Positions 1 through 6,409 of a stretch of 10,435 nt of DNA are shown in pieces. The stretch spans positions 1 to 10,435 of the forward strand of contig CAZCXH010000176.1 of the NCBI GenBank assembly GCA_964502525.1, given 5' to 3'. The notes beneath the pieces were generated by a model, which searched no databases, was not told the DNA's origin, and worked only from the letters and a program-made list of their open reading frames with translations. Position 1 is the stretch's first letter, and every line of letters begins with the position of its first letter. Source of the DNA: DATLYB01 sp964502525. Its GTDB lineage: Bacteria > Bacteroidota > Bacteroidia > Chitinophagales > CAIOSU01. The position numbers were made by a program, and so were the translations under genes.

Positions 1-1
1 C

Positions 2-33
2 CTATTTTTCTGCGTCATCTGCGTTCTATTTTT
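2..33. repeat. Short direct-repeat cluster (CTATTTTT / CTGCGT units)
   Basis: Two CTGCGT units (10-15 and 19-24) are bracketed by two identical CTATTTTT units (2-9 and 26-33). The cluster lies downstream of the 131-2005 gene on its 3' side. Similar TCTGCGT-type intergenic repeats are, from memory, common in Bacteroidota genomes, but no copy number can be judged here. The rest of 1-130 holds no ORF and no convincing terminator. Confidence 0.35.
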
Positions 34-130
34 AATTTTAAACAGTCTCTAAGGCTTCAGCCGAAAACCGCAACCGTTAAACCGGTGTAAAGATAAATGG
101 TTTGAGGAAAAACGATGTTTGCTGATGGAC

Positions 131-2005
131 TTAGTTCACGATCAGTTTTCCAAAATAATTTTTCTCTCCAATCAGTTCAATGAAATACATCCCCTGAACA
201 AGATTATCCCTTTTTATTGTCAAGGATTGCTTACTTGTTGCATCATTCAAACGAATGCTTTGAATTTCATTTCCGGTTATGTCAAACAATTTTAATTCAT
301 AGCTGCCGCTCGCTCCATCAAGAATTTCAATGGTCGCTGTTTCGCTGAACGGATTGGGGTAAATCTTCAAAACAGCGGGAAAATGGTTTTCTGAAATTCC
401 GACAGACGTTACGTTTATGTCCTGGCAGGATGAATCGGAGCCGCAGGAATTGGAAGCGACCATGCAGACAGTGTAAGTTCCCGCACCCGAATAGTTGTGT
501 GATGGATTCTGTTGTGCAGATGAACTGTCATCTCCGAATGTCCACGACCATGATGAAGGTGAATTGGACGTCAGGTCATTAAATGAAACGCTCAGATCCG
601 TTGCTGTGTAGTTGTACGATGCCGCTGGCGGAGTGCAAGCTTGAACGATTACGGATTGACACACCGTGTCAGAACCGCAGGAACCACTCACCGACAGGCA
701 TACGTTATATGTGCCGTATGCTGAATATGGGTGGATGGGGCTTACATCGGTTGACGTGGAGCCGTCATCAAAATCCCAATGGTAAGAGCCTCCCCCTGCG
801 GAGGTATTCGTAAAGCTGACGGTCAATCCTGAGATTGAATGGTTGAATGACAAGGATGGAGCCTGCCCGTCATAAAAGAACCGGGTTGTTCTTGTATTGT
901 TGTCAAATGCTCCGGGAAGCTGCGTAAGCGTCACCACATCATCGTTTGCGTTATAGGTATATTGCCTCTCCAGGGCGTTTGTTCCGGCAGGTATCGTGTT
1001 GCCCCCGACAATTTCGTCATTGACAAATGTGATAGCCTCAATGTTATTTGCTGTTGCCGTTTCGAAAACACTGGAAATCCCCTCCACCGGCAGGAGCTTC
1101 TTTTTGATGTTGTTTTTATTGTCGGTGGCAGCCGAAAGTTCCAGCGTATCGCTTCCCAAAAGAAGGTTTAGCGAAACGATATTTCCATTCTGCCACGATA
1201 AATCGCTGAAGCTTGCGGGGAAATCAGGGTTGCCCGTAGAACTGGCGAGGATGATGGAGCTTATATTTCCATTCACATTATATGAAACAGCATACGTGGT
1301 GGTATATTGACCGGTACTGTCGTACACACTGGTTATCTTCCCGCTTCCGTCCCTTGCGTACCTTGTCACTTTTTGCAAAGTGGTAGGGTTGGCTGTATTT
1401 ACAAACCTGTATTCAACGGGGAGTTGGGAGCCGCCATCGAAAATCACGATTATCGCGCTGCTTGGACCGGATACATTCCCCGAATCGGTATAATATGACT
1501 GGGCGATTCGTCCAAGCCCGTCAATAATGTAGTCTGTGAAACCACCTGTTCCGGACCCCGCTGTAACCGAATCGCGGATCACGTTGCCGCAGCCGGGATT
1601 TGTTGGAATGTTGGTCACCGTGAAATTGAAAGTTTCAATATCCCTCAGCATATAAGACAGGGAGCCGCAAGGTCCGGCAGTGTTGGTTGAAAGCAATTCG
1701 AAGCTGAGCGTATAGTTTCCGGGAGCGTATTGTCCCAGGAAAATTGTGTCTGTTAAGGAACATCCGCCCGTGTTGGATTCATAGCAATAGATAGGTTGCG
1801 CGGTAATTGTGTTGTTATTCACCTGGACCGGGTAAGAGGACACATAACTGCACGGTCCCCCTGGAAATGAGAGAGTAACCACCGCCATCACGCTATCACC
1901 GGCAGCAGGAGAGGGCGGGATAACGGTGAGCGATGTAACGGTTTGACCGAACAGCTCACAAAACGAAATAGAGAAGACGAGGACACTCAGGAGAATATTT
2001 TTCAT
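131..2005 (-). CDS. Secreted PKD-domain protein with T9SS C-terminal sorting domain
   Basis: This is a 624-residue extracellular or surface protein, probably an adhesin or a non-catalytic surface protein; no catalytic motif was seen. The start is placed at the ATG at 2003-2005, because it begins a clean signal peptide (MKNILLSVL...ELFGQ, residues 1-21) with the Gln-ended cleavage site usual in Bacteroidota. A longer reading from 2077 would put a non-signal extension in front. Residues about 22-135 form a beta-rich N-terminal region containing several Cys. Residues about 139-380 form a domain shared with the neighbour at 2215-3801; it begins CGNVIRDS and has recurring G-R/N-I and Y-x-x-N-D strands that resemble YD/RHS-type repeats. 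Two PKD domains follow (about 383-455 with YHWDFDDGS, about 463-533 with WSWTFGDDS). Residues about 541-624 are a type A T9SS sorting domain, with LKIYPNPF, a central LFDITGNEI strand and a LVQGMYFIEL...GKLIVN end. T9SS would carry it across the outer membrane and cleave the tail. The role of the shared domain is unknown. Confidence 0.9.
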   Translation of the reverse strand: MKNILLSVLVFSISFCELFGQTVTSLTVIPPSPAAGDSVMAVVTLSFPGGPCSYVSSYPVQVNNNTITAQPIYCYESNTGGCSLTDTIFLGQYAPGNYTLSFELLSTNTAGPCGSLSYMLRDIETFNFTVTNIPTNPGCGNVIRDSVTAGSGTGGFTDYIIDGLGRIAQSYYTDSGNVSGPSSAIIVIFDGGSQLPVEYRFVNTANPTTLQKVTRYARDGSGKITSVYDSTGQYTTTYAVSYNVNGNISSIILASSTGNPDFPASFSDLSWQNGNIVSLNLLLGSDTLELSAATDNKNNIKKKLLPVEGISSVFETATANNIEAITFVNDEIVGGNTIPAGTNALERQYTYNANDDVVTLTQLPGAFDNNTRTTRFFYDGQAPSLSFNHSISGLTVSFTNTSAGGGSYHWDFDDGSTSTDVSPIHPYSAYGTYNVCLSVSGSCGSDTVCQSVIVQACTPPAASYNYTATDLSVSFNDLTSNSPSSWSWTFGDDSSSAQQNPSHNYSGAGTYTVCMVASNSCGSDSSCQDINVTSVGISENHFPAVLKIYPNPFSETATIEILDGASGSYELKLFDITGNEIQSIRLNDATSKQSLTIKRDNLVQGMYFIELIGEKNYFGKLIVN

Positions 2006-2042
2006 GTTTAATGTTTTTAGCGGGCGCAAAAATAGAAAGAAA

Positions 2043-2067
2043 AATGCCGCAGATGCTGGCCGGCATT
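2043..2067 (-). terminator. Possible hairpin terminator or leader hairpin
   Basis: Read on the minus strand, a 7-bp stem (AATGCCG / CGGCATT) with an 11-nt loop is followed directly by TTTTTC. It lies after the 2215-3801 gene and 38 bp before the start codon of the 131-2005 gene. It could therefore end transcription from the upstream paralogue or act in the leader of the downstream gene. The stem is short and the T-run is broken, so this is a weak call. Confidence 0.3.
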
Positions 2068-2078
2068 GAATAAACAAA

Positions 2079-2210
2079 TTATACTGCGAACGGGATAAAT
2101 TGCGCCATTGGGCTGTTTACGGTTTACAGTTTGGGGTTTGCCACCGCGTAAACCGTAAACATGTAAACTGTAAACAGAAAATGTACGATTTTATCCCGCG
2201 CACAGTATAA
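2079..2210. repeat. 132-bp nested imperfect inverted repeat, MITE-like
   Basis: The outer arms are 2079-2099 and 2190-2210. Each is 21 bp, and they pair at 18 of 21 positions; both end in TTATACTG or its complement and contain GGGATAAA. Inside are GTTTAC-rich inner inverted repeats (separate entry). The element fills nearly all the space between the two paralogous genes and starts 4 bp beyond the stop codon of the 2215-3801 gene. There is no ORF inside and no clear target-site duplication at the edges. It could be a small non-autonomous palindromic element or a large transcribed hairpin. The arms are plain in the sequence; the mobile-element reading is inference. Confidence 0.55.
2113..2177. 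repeat. GTTTAC repeat forming two alternative hairpins
   Basis: The left arm GTTTACGGTTTAC (2115-2127) is exactly complementary to 2148-2160, with a 20-nt loop. An overlapping left arm (2113-2128) is also complementary to 2162-2177 at 15 of 16 positions. Only one of these pairings can form at a time. The right side is therefore a near-tandem duplication of a GTAAAC-containing unit. The unit recurs as GTTTAC or GTAAAC six times within 65 bp. Confidence 0.6.
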
Positions 2211-2214
2211 ATAT

Positions 2215-3801
2215 TTATGGCACACTCGGATCCCAGTTGTCATTCACATCGCCCAGCTTGATGCCGATGAAATCCTCGCTGGTGAGGGATTGCTGGAGGT
2301 TGGTGTAGGTTTTGGCTGATGGAAATGGAAACGGACTTTGCGGGTCGGTAAAGATGTGGTTGGCTGGAACGAACGACCATAACCTTCCATTTGGAAATGT
2401 TGAGTTGTTGCCAAGTATTACCGCGCGCATCAGCAAAATATCTTGTGTGGAAATGCTGTTGGAACCGTTCACATCAGCCGCAATGATCTTATAGGGGTCA
2501 GGCAAAGCCTGGATGCCAAGTATGTGCCGCCTGATCAGCAGGATGTCGGCAGTGGTGATCCCATTATTGGTTACAATGTCATTGTTCTTGGAGGGGGTGA
2601 CTGTATAATTTCCTGCCTGGGTAATATTAAAGAAATAATTTCCGTCAGCAGATGTCGAAACGGTTTGAGCAGTTTGTCCGGAGAGGTTCAGAGTTACCGT
2701 GCGAATTGGTTGTCCATTTTGCGTTCTAATACCACCTTGGATAGAGGTCAATGCCGGCTGCATGGTTATGGACTGGCACACGGTGGAATCTCCGCAGAAA
2801 TTTGAAGCAGTCAGGCATACGGGGTAGCTCCCGGCACCGGGATAAGAATGAAAAGGGTTTTGCAGAGCGGATGTTGAGCTATCTCCAAAAGTCCATTGCC
2901 ATATTGAGGGATAGTTTGTGGATTGACCTGTGAATGAAACGGTCAGGTTGTTAACGGTATATGTGTATGATGGAACAGGCAAAGCCTGATAGGCATAACT
3001 ATAAAAGTACTTCCGGGTTCTTGTCGTCATATTGAAAAGTGCCGGAAGTTCTTGCATGGTTTCTACATCGTTGTATGCATTGTAGGCATATCTCCGGTCA
3101 ATAACTGCAGTTCCTGCGGGAATAGCGTTTCCTGTAATCGTACCCGCTACGGTTGTTACTAACTGAAGAATATTGTTGTTGCTTGCGGCTTCCAATAATC
3201 CCTCTGCCCCAAAAGTATTCGGCAGCTTTCGGAATATGTTATTTTTTGTATCAAGCGTTGCAGACAACATCAGAGAGTCGCTGCCAACAAAGAGTTTCAG
3301 TGAAACAACATTTCCGTTCTGCCACGTCATGTCCTTAAAACTTCCGGGAAACCCCGGAGGGCTGCCGGTGCTGTTAGCTAAAATAATTGATTGCATGCTC
3401 CCATTCGCATCATACGAAACATTATGGGTAATTGTCCCAGAGCCGGTGCTGTTGGAAATACTGATTATCCTGCCGCTGCCATCCCTGTCATATTGTATTG
3501 TTTGGATAGGTACAGTAGTGCCATTAGTATTGACAAATCTATACTCAACCGGGAGTTGGGAACCCCCGTCAAATAGAGCAATGACTGCTACGCCCGGTCC
3601 AGAAATGCTTCCTGAATCGGTATGGTAGCTTTGAGCCATTCTGCCAAGATGGTCATTAATGTAGTCAGTAAAACCGCCTGCTCCCGACCCGGCTATAATG
3701 GAGTCTTTGATTATAACACCGCATTGCTGTCCTTTGATTTCAGCAATGGGAGAAGATGATAAAAAGATGATGATAAGCAGCAATGGAGTTTGATACGTCA
3801 T
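2215..3801 (-). CDS. Secreted PKD and dockerin-like repeat protein, paralogue of the next gene
   Basis: This is a 528-residue exported protein of unknown function. Residues 1-25 are a signal peptide (MTYQTPLLLIIIFLSS...KGQ). Residues about 27-268 are the same domain as in the 131-2005 protein; landmarks are CGVIIKDS, AGSGAGGFTDYI and a FDGGSQLPVEYRFVNT stretch that is identical in both. A PKD domain follows (about 275-347, WQWTFGDSS...AGSYPVCLTASN). Residues about 353-404 look like a carboxypeptidase-regulatory or SdrB-like beta-sandwich. Residues about 407-464 hold two dockerin type I-like units: NDIVTNNGITTADILLIRRH and ADVNGSNSISTQDILLMRA, with Asp/Asn spaced as in calcium loops. The chain ends at residue 528 shortly after FIGIKLGDVNDNWDP. 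There is no T9SS sorting tail, unlike its neighbour. Related Bacteroidota proteins with this ending often continue further, so C-terminal loss is possible. It lies upstream of, and co-directional with, the paralogue; the start ATG lies inside a CGTCATGACG palindrome. Confidence 0.85.
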   Translation of the reverse strand: MTYQTPLLLIIIFLSSSPIAEIKGQQCGVIIKDSIIAGSGAGGFTDYINDHLGRMAQSYHTDSGSISGPGVAVIALFDGGSQLPVEYRFVNTNGTTVPIQTIQYDRDGSGRIISISNSTGSGTITHNVSYDANGSMQSIILANSTGSPPGFPGSFKDMTWQNGNVVSLKLFVGSDSLMLSATLDTKNNIFRKLPNTFGAEGLLEAASNNNILQLVTTVAGTITGNAIPAGTAVIDRRYAYNAYNDVETMQELPALFNMTTRTRKYFYSYAYQALPVPSYTYTVNNLTVSFTGQSTNYPSIWQWTFGDSSTSALQNPFHSYPGAGSYPVCLTASNFCGDSTVCQSITMQPALTSIQGGIRTQNGQPIRTVTLNLSGQTAQTVSTSADGNYFFNITQAGNYTVTPSKNNDIVTNNGITTADILLIRRHILGIQALPDPYKIIAADVNGSNSISTQDILLMRAVILGNNSTFPNGRLWSFVPANHIFTDPQSPFPFPSAKTYTNLQQSLTSEDFIGIKLGDVNDNWDPSVP

Positions 3802-3836
3802 GACGATTATTCTTTATGCTTCGAAATATCATTATG

Positions 3837-3852
3837 AAGGCAATATTGCCTT
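3837..3852. promoter_or_regulatory. Perfect 16-bp palindrome, candidate operator
   Basis: AAGGCAATATTGCCTT is a perfect dyad. It lies 36 bp before the start codon of the 2215-3801 gene, in the 109-bp gap between that gene and gldC. No T-run follows on either strand, so it is not a good terminator. The position suits a repressor or activator site for the secreted-protein gene. No regulator is identifiable and no matching -7/-33 promoter pair could be placed with confidence. Confidence 0.35.
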
Positions 3853-3910
3853 ATGATTGAAGCGGGCATAAATATATAAAGAAAGATGCTACGTTGGGAG
3901 GCAAAGGATA

Positions 3911-4246
3911 TCAGCGCATGCTGTTCTCCCTCATTTGCTCCGCCAATTTCTCGCTGAATGATTTCATCTCCCTCACCACGCCTTTTGCACCGGTTGCGCG
4001 TTCATAGGCTTCGCTCAGCGAAAGCAGTGTTTGAAAAAAGTGCGTAGTCATTTCGTTGACGGGCATGTCTTTCGTCCAGAGGTCAATGCGCAGGGTGCTT
4101 CGGTCGGCTGCGTCCCATATCGAGAGGTTGAAGGCTTTGCATTCCTTTTCAGGCTCACCGGTTTCGCTTGCCTGCCAGGTGATGCGCTGCGGAATTTTTT
4201 TGTCGTCCAATTGTACTTTAATGCGGATTTCGGAGGTGCTGCTCAC
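3911..4246 (-). CDS. gldC: Gliding motility protein GldC
   Basis: This 111-residue soluble protein, with no signal peptide, matches the GldC family in length and throughout its sequence. It opens with SEIRIKVQLDDKKIPQRITW, has FNLSIWD near residues 39-45, and carries the family hallmark TLRIDLWTKDMPVNEM (51-66). This is followed by a helical segment with FFQTLLSLSEAYERATG and a charged C-terminal helix. GldC supports gliding efficiency in Flavobacterium johnsoniae; its exact biochemical role is not settled. The start codon is GTG (4244-4246). An in-frame TAA at 4259-4261 (minus strand) rules out a longer reading, and no in-frame ATG exists near the N-terminus. In F. johnsoniae gldC lies beside gldB. 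Here no gldB is visible: gldC is transcribed divergently from the glycoside hydrolase operon, and the gene downstream is a secreted PKD protein. Confidence 0.93.
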   Translation of the reverse strand: MSSTSEIRIKVQLDDKKIPQRITWQASETGEPEKECKAFNLSIWDAADRSTLRIDLWTKDMPVNEMTTHFFQTLLSLSEAYERATGAKGVVREMKSFSEKLAEQMRENSMR

Positions 4247-4395
4247 AGAGTTTGATTTTTAAGGTCCTGAATCAGAAAGGGCTTGTGGTTTACAATTGCC
4301 TGAAAATAAAAAAGTAAACGCTTGCTTCGTTTTGGTTCCAAAAATAAGATTACAAAGGCTGGCAGAACCTTTATGTATTTGGTTATTTTCGTGCG
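4247..4395. promoter_or_regulatory. Divergent intergenic region between gldC and the hydrolase operon
   Basis: This 149-bp gap must carry the start signals of both gldC (leftward) and the 4396-8938 operon (rightward). It is AT-rich. The closest approach to the Bacteroidota -7 element TAnnTTTG on the plus strand is TGTATTTG, just upstream of 4396. It has one mismatch and no well-spaced -33 TTG, so the exact promoter is not resolved. There is no riboswitch-like structure and no Shine-Dalgarno sequence before ATG 4396. Confidence 0.4.
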
Positions 4396-6402
4396 ATGAA
4401 ATTTTCTCGCTCTTTTTCCTTATTTTTTTTCTCGCTCATCATTCTGTCATCCTGCAGGCAAAAAAACGCCAGCGCTGATCTGACGGCAGACAACGCTTTT
4501 TATCCATCATCTAAACCCTGCGCGCGCTGGTTTTGGTTTGCTACGGAAATAAAGAAGCCCGATGTCAAATATCAGTTGGACTGGGCCAAGGAGAACAATT
4601 TCGGTGGTGTTGAAGTCATCTGGCTTTATCCGTTGTACCGGTACCAGAATTGGTATGCAAAAGATTACAACCGCCATTATCCCAAAGATACTTCGGCTCA
4701 GAAATGGCTCAGTCCCGAATGGCAGGATGTGATCGTCTATGCCAAGCGTTATGCGGATTCCATCGGCTTGGCGTGCGATTTCGGCTTCGGCAGCGCATGG
4801 CCCGCGGCTGGAAGCAATATCACAAAGGAGTATGGCTCGCAGATTTATGGCGACACATCGTTCCGCCAATGGCTCACGTTTGCATGGACATGGCCCGAAA
4901 AGCAGTTGGTGATTAATCACCTTGACAGCAACGCCTTTTATCGCTTTGCGGAACCTATTGCAGAGGCAATGAAGGAAGCCTTCAGGGGCAGAAAACCTGC
5001 CCTGTTCATGGACTCGTGGGAAATCAAGCTCAACGCGAAAAATAAAATCTGGACTCCCGGTTTTGAAAATACCTTTCAGAAAAAGTTTGGCTACGATATT
5101 ATTCCTTATATGGAAGTCGGTCTTGATTCCTTCCCCGATGTCCGTTACGATTACATGCTGCAGTTAGATGAATACGTAACGGAAGGATTTTACAAACCGC
5201 TCGTGAAAAAATGCAGGGAGTTGGGCGCATGGTCGCGGGTGCAGTGCCTCGCTGCGCCCACTGATGTGATGACTACTTATGGGCTTGTGGACATACCCGA
5301 AACGGAGTGCATGCTGAACAACCCTCGGTTCGCGCGCATCGTGAGTTCCTCGGCTTGCGTGGCGTCTAAACCATTAGTTTCCAGCGAAACGTTCACCTGC
5401 ATGTACGGATTTCCCGGCACCTATCTGCGGCAGGAGCAAACCGCTGACCTCAAGATGGTGGCGGATGCGATGTTTGCCCAGGGGGTCAACCATCATTTTT
5501 ACATCGGCATGCCTTACAATCCCAAAGGTTCGGACACTATTGATTTTTTTACAACGTGTTATTTCGGACCCAACGGCAGCCTGTCGCCCGAATTGCCGGC
5601 CTTCAACAGCTATGTGGGAAAAGTTGCCGGCATCATGCAAAAGGGCAGGACTTACAGCGATGTGGCGGTGTATATCCCCTATGAGGATGCGGTGATGAAA
5701 GGCGCCCTGCCCCCGGAACGGCAGCGTGTGTGGGTTTGGGGAGAATATGAATTAAGGTATATATACCCGGCTGATGAATTGGAAGGCTATCACCCGCTGT
5801 GGATTAACCGCCATTTTCTTGAGCATGCCGATTTTCTGGATGGCAAGCTGGTTGTTGGAGATGCACAATTCTCAACACTTTATGTTGATGTGGAATACAT
5901 GGACGTTCGGGCACTCAAGCGGGTATTGGAACTGGCGAAAAAAGGACTGCCTGTTTGCCTGAAGCGCCATCCCAAAGAGCCGGGGAAAATTAAATCGGGA
6001 GATTATGCGAATCTCCTCAATGAGCTTGTTTCACTGAAAAATGTTTCCGGAGATTTAACCCAGGTGATTAACCAACCGCCTCTCATTGCGGGTGACAGTA
6101 TTCCCGAATACTGGTGCAGGGTTGATAAAGACGGCACCCATTACCTGTTTCTTGCGCAATGGAATTCCAAGGACCTGAAATATCCGGTTTACTCAGGGCA
6201 GTCTTACATGGAGCAATCGGATTTCAGGGAGTTGACGCTCAACATCAATGGAAAAACCTTCACGCAAAACTTTGAATTCAAACCCTACCAATCGCTGATG
6301 CTCAAAATCACGCCTGACGGCAAGATGGAGTTCATGGATATCACTTTTATTCCCAAAAACCCGGTTATTCGCCCCCGTGAGCCGCAGAGAATGTATTTTT
6401 AA
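4396..6402 (+). CDS. GH106-like glycoside hydrolase lipoprotein (alpha-L-rhamnosidase family)
   Basis: This 668-residue protein is probably a lipid-anchored glycosidase removing L-rhamnose or a similar sugar from a plant-type polysaccharide. Residues 1-20 are a lipoprotein signal with lipobox LSSC (Cys20); no acidic surface-export stretch follows the Cys, so periplasmic facing is possible. The catalytic barrel starts about residue 40 with the GH106-like pattern CARWFWFATEI...ENNFGGVEV. It then has a SPEWQDVIVYAKRYADSIGL strand-helix and a FGFGSAWPAAGS loop. SWE (207-209) and FGYDIIPYM follow, then DIPETE (299-304), SSETFT (329-334) and GVNHHFYIG. Glu209, Glu302, Glu304 and Glu331 are candidate catalytic or metal-binding residues; I cannot assign the acid/base from sequence alone. 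GH106 proteins are usually longer because of extra C-terminal beta domains, and this one appears to keep only a short tail. It is the first gene of a three-gene operon with a GH28 enzyme 7 bp downstream, which supports a pectin substrate. Substrate specificity is inferred. Confidence 0.75.
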   Translation: MKFSRSFSLFFFSLIILSSCRQKNASADLTADNAFYPSSKPCARWFWFATEIKKPDVKYQLDWAKENNFGGVEVIWLYPLYRYQNWYAKDYNRHYPKDTSAQKWLSPEWQDVIVYAKRYADSIGLACDFGFGSAWPAAGSNITKEYGSQIYGDTSFRQWLTFAWTWPEKQLVINHLDSNAFYRFAEPIAEAMKEAFRGRKPALFMDSWEIKLNAKNKIWTPGFENTFQKKFGYDIIPYMEVGLDSFPDVRYDYMLQLDEYVTEGFYKPLVKKCRELGAWSRVQCLAAPTDVMTTYGLVDIPETECMLNNPRFARIVSSSACVASKPLVSSETFTCMYGFPGTYLRQEQTADLKMVADAMFAQGVNHHFYIGMPYNPKGSDTIDFFTTCYFGPNGSLSPELPAFNSYVGKVAGIMQKGRTYSDVAVYIPYEDAVMKGALPPERQRVWVWGEYELRYIYPADELEGYHPLWINRHFLEHADFLDGKLVVGDAQFSTLYVDVEYMDVRALKRVLELAKKGLPVCLKRHPKEPGKIKSGDYANLLNELVSLKNVSGDLTQVINQPPLIAGDSIPEYWCRVDKDGTHYLFLAQWNSKDLKYPVYSGQSYMEQSDFRELTLNINGKTFTQNFEFKPYQSLMLKITPDGKMEFMDITFIPKNPVIRPREPQRMYF

Positions 6403-6409
6403 TTCATTT

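Noticed and set aside
407..478. Possible CRISPR, phage or toxin-antitoxin system in the window
   Set aside because: No small paired genes, nuclease motifs, integrase, transposase or phage structural genes were seen on either strand; this stretch is simply PKD-domain coding sequence with repeated Cys/Ser codons.
2027..2034. TATTTTTG on the minus strand as a Bacteroidota -7 promoter element for the 131-2005 gene
   Set aside because: It matches TAnnTTTG and is well placed, but no -33 TTG lies at the right distance; that position is taken by the hairpin stem, so a chance match is likely.
2006..2077. Longer N-terminus for the 131-2005 gene, starting at 2077
   Set aside because: The added 24 residues precede a complete signal peptide, and the region contains a hairpin; the ATG at 2005 explains export better.
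2079..2210. CRISPR-like array from the repeated GTTTAC units
   Set aside because: The units are 6-13 bp, unevenly spaced and palindromic, without spacers of constant length or cas genes.
4507..4920. 137-codon minus-strand frame inside the GH106-like gene
   Set aside because: It is antisense to a well-supported coding region and its product has no recognisable domain.
6377..6409. Upstream start of the GH28 gene at 6377
   Set aside because: It overlaps the 3' end of the GH106-like gene and puts charged residues before an otherwise normal signal peptide starting at 6410.
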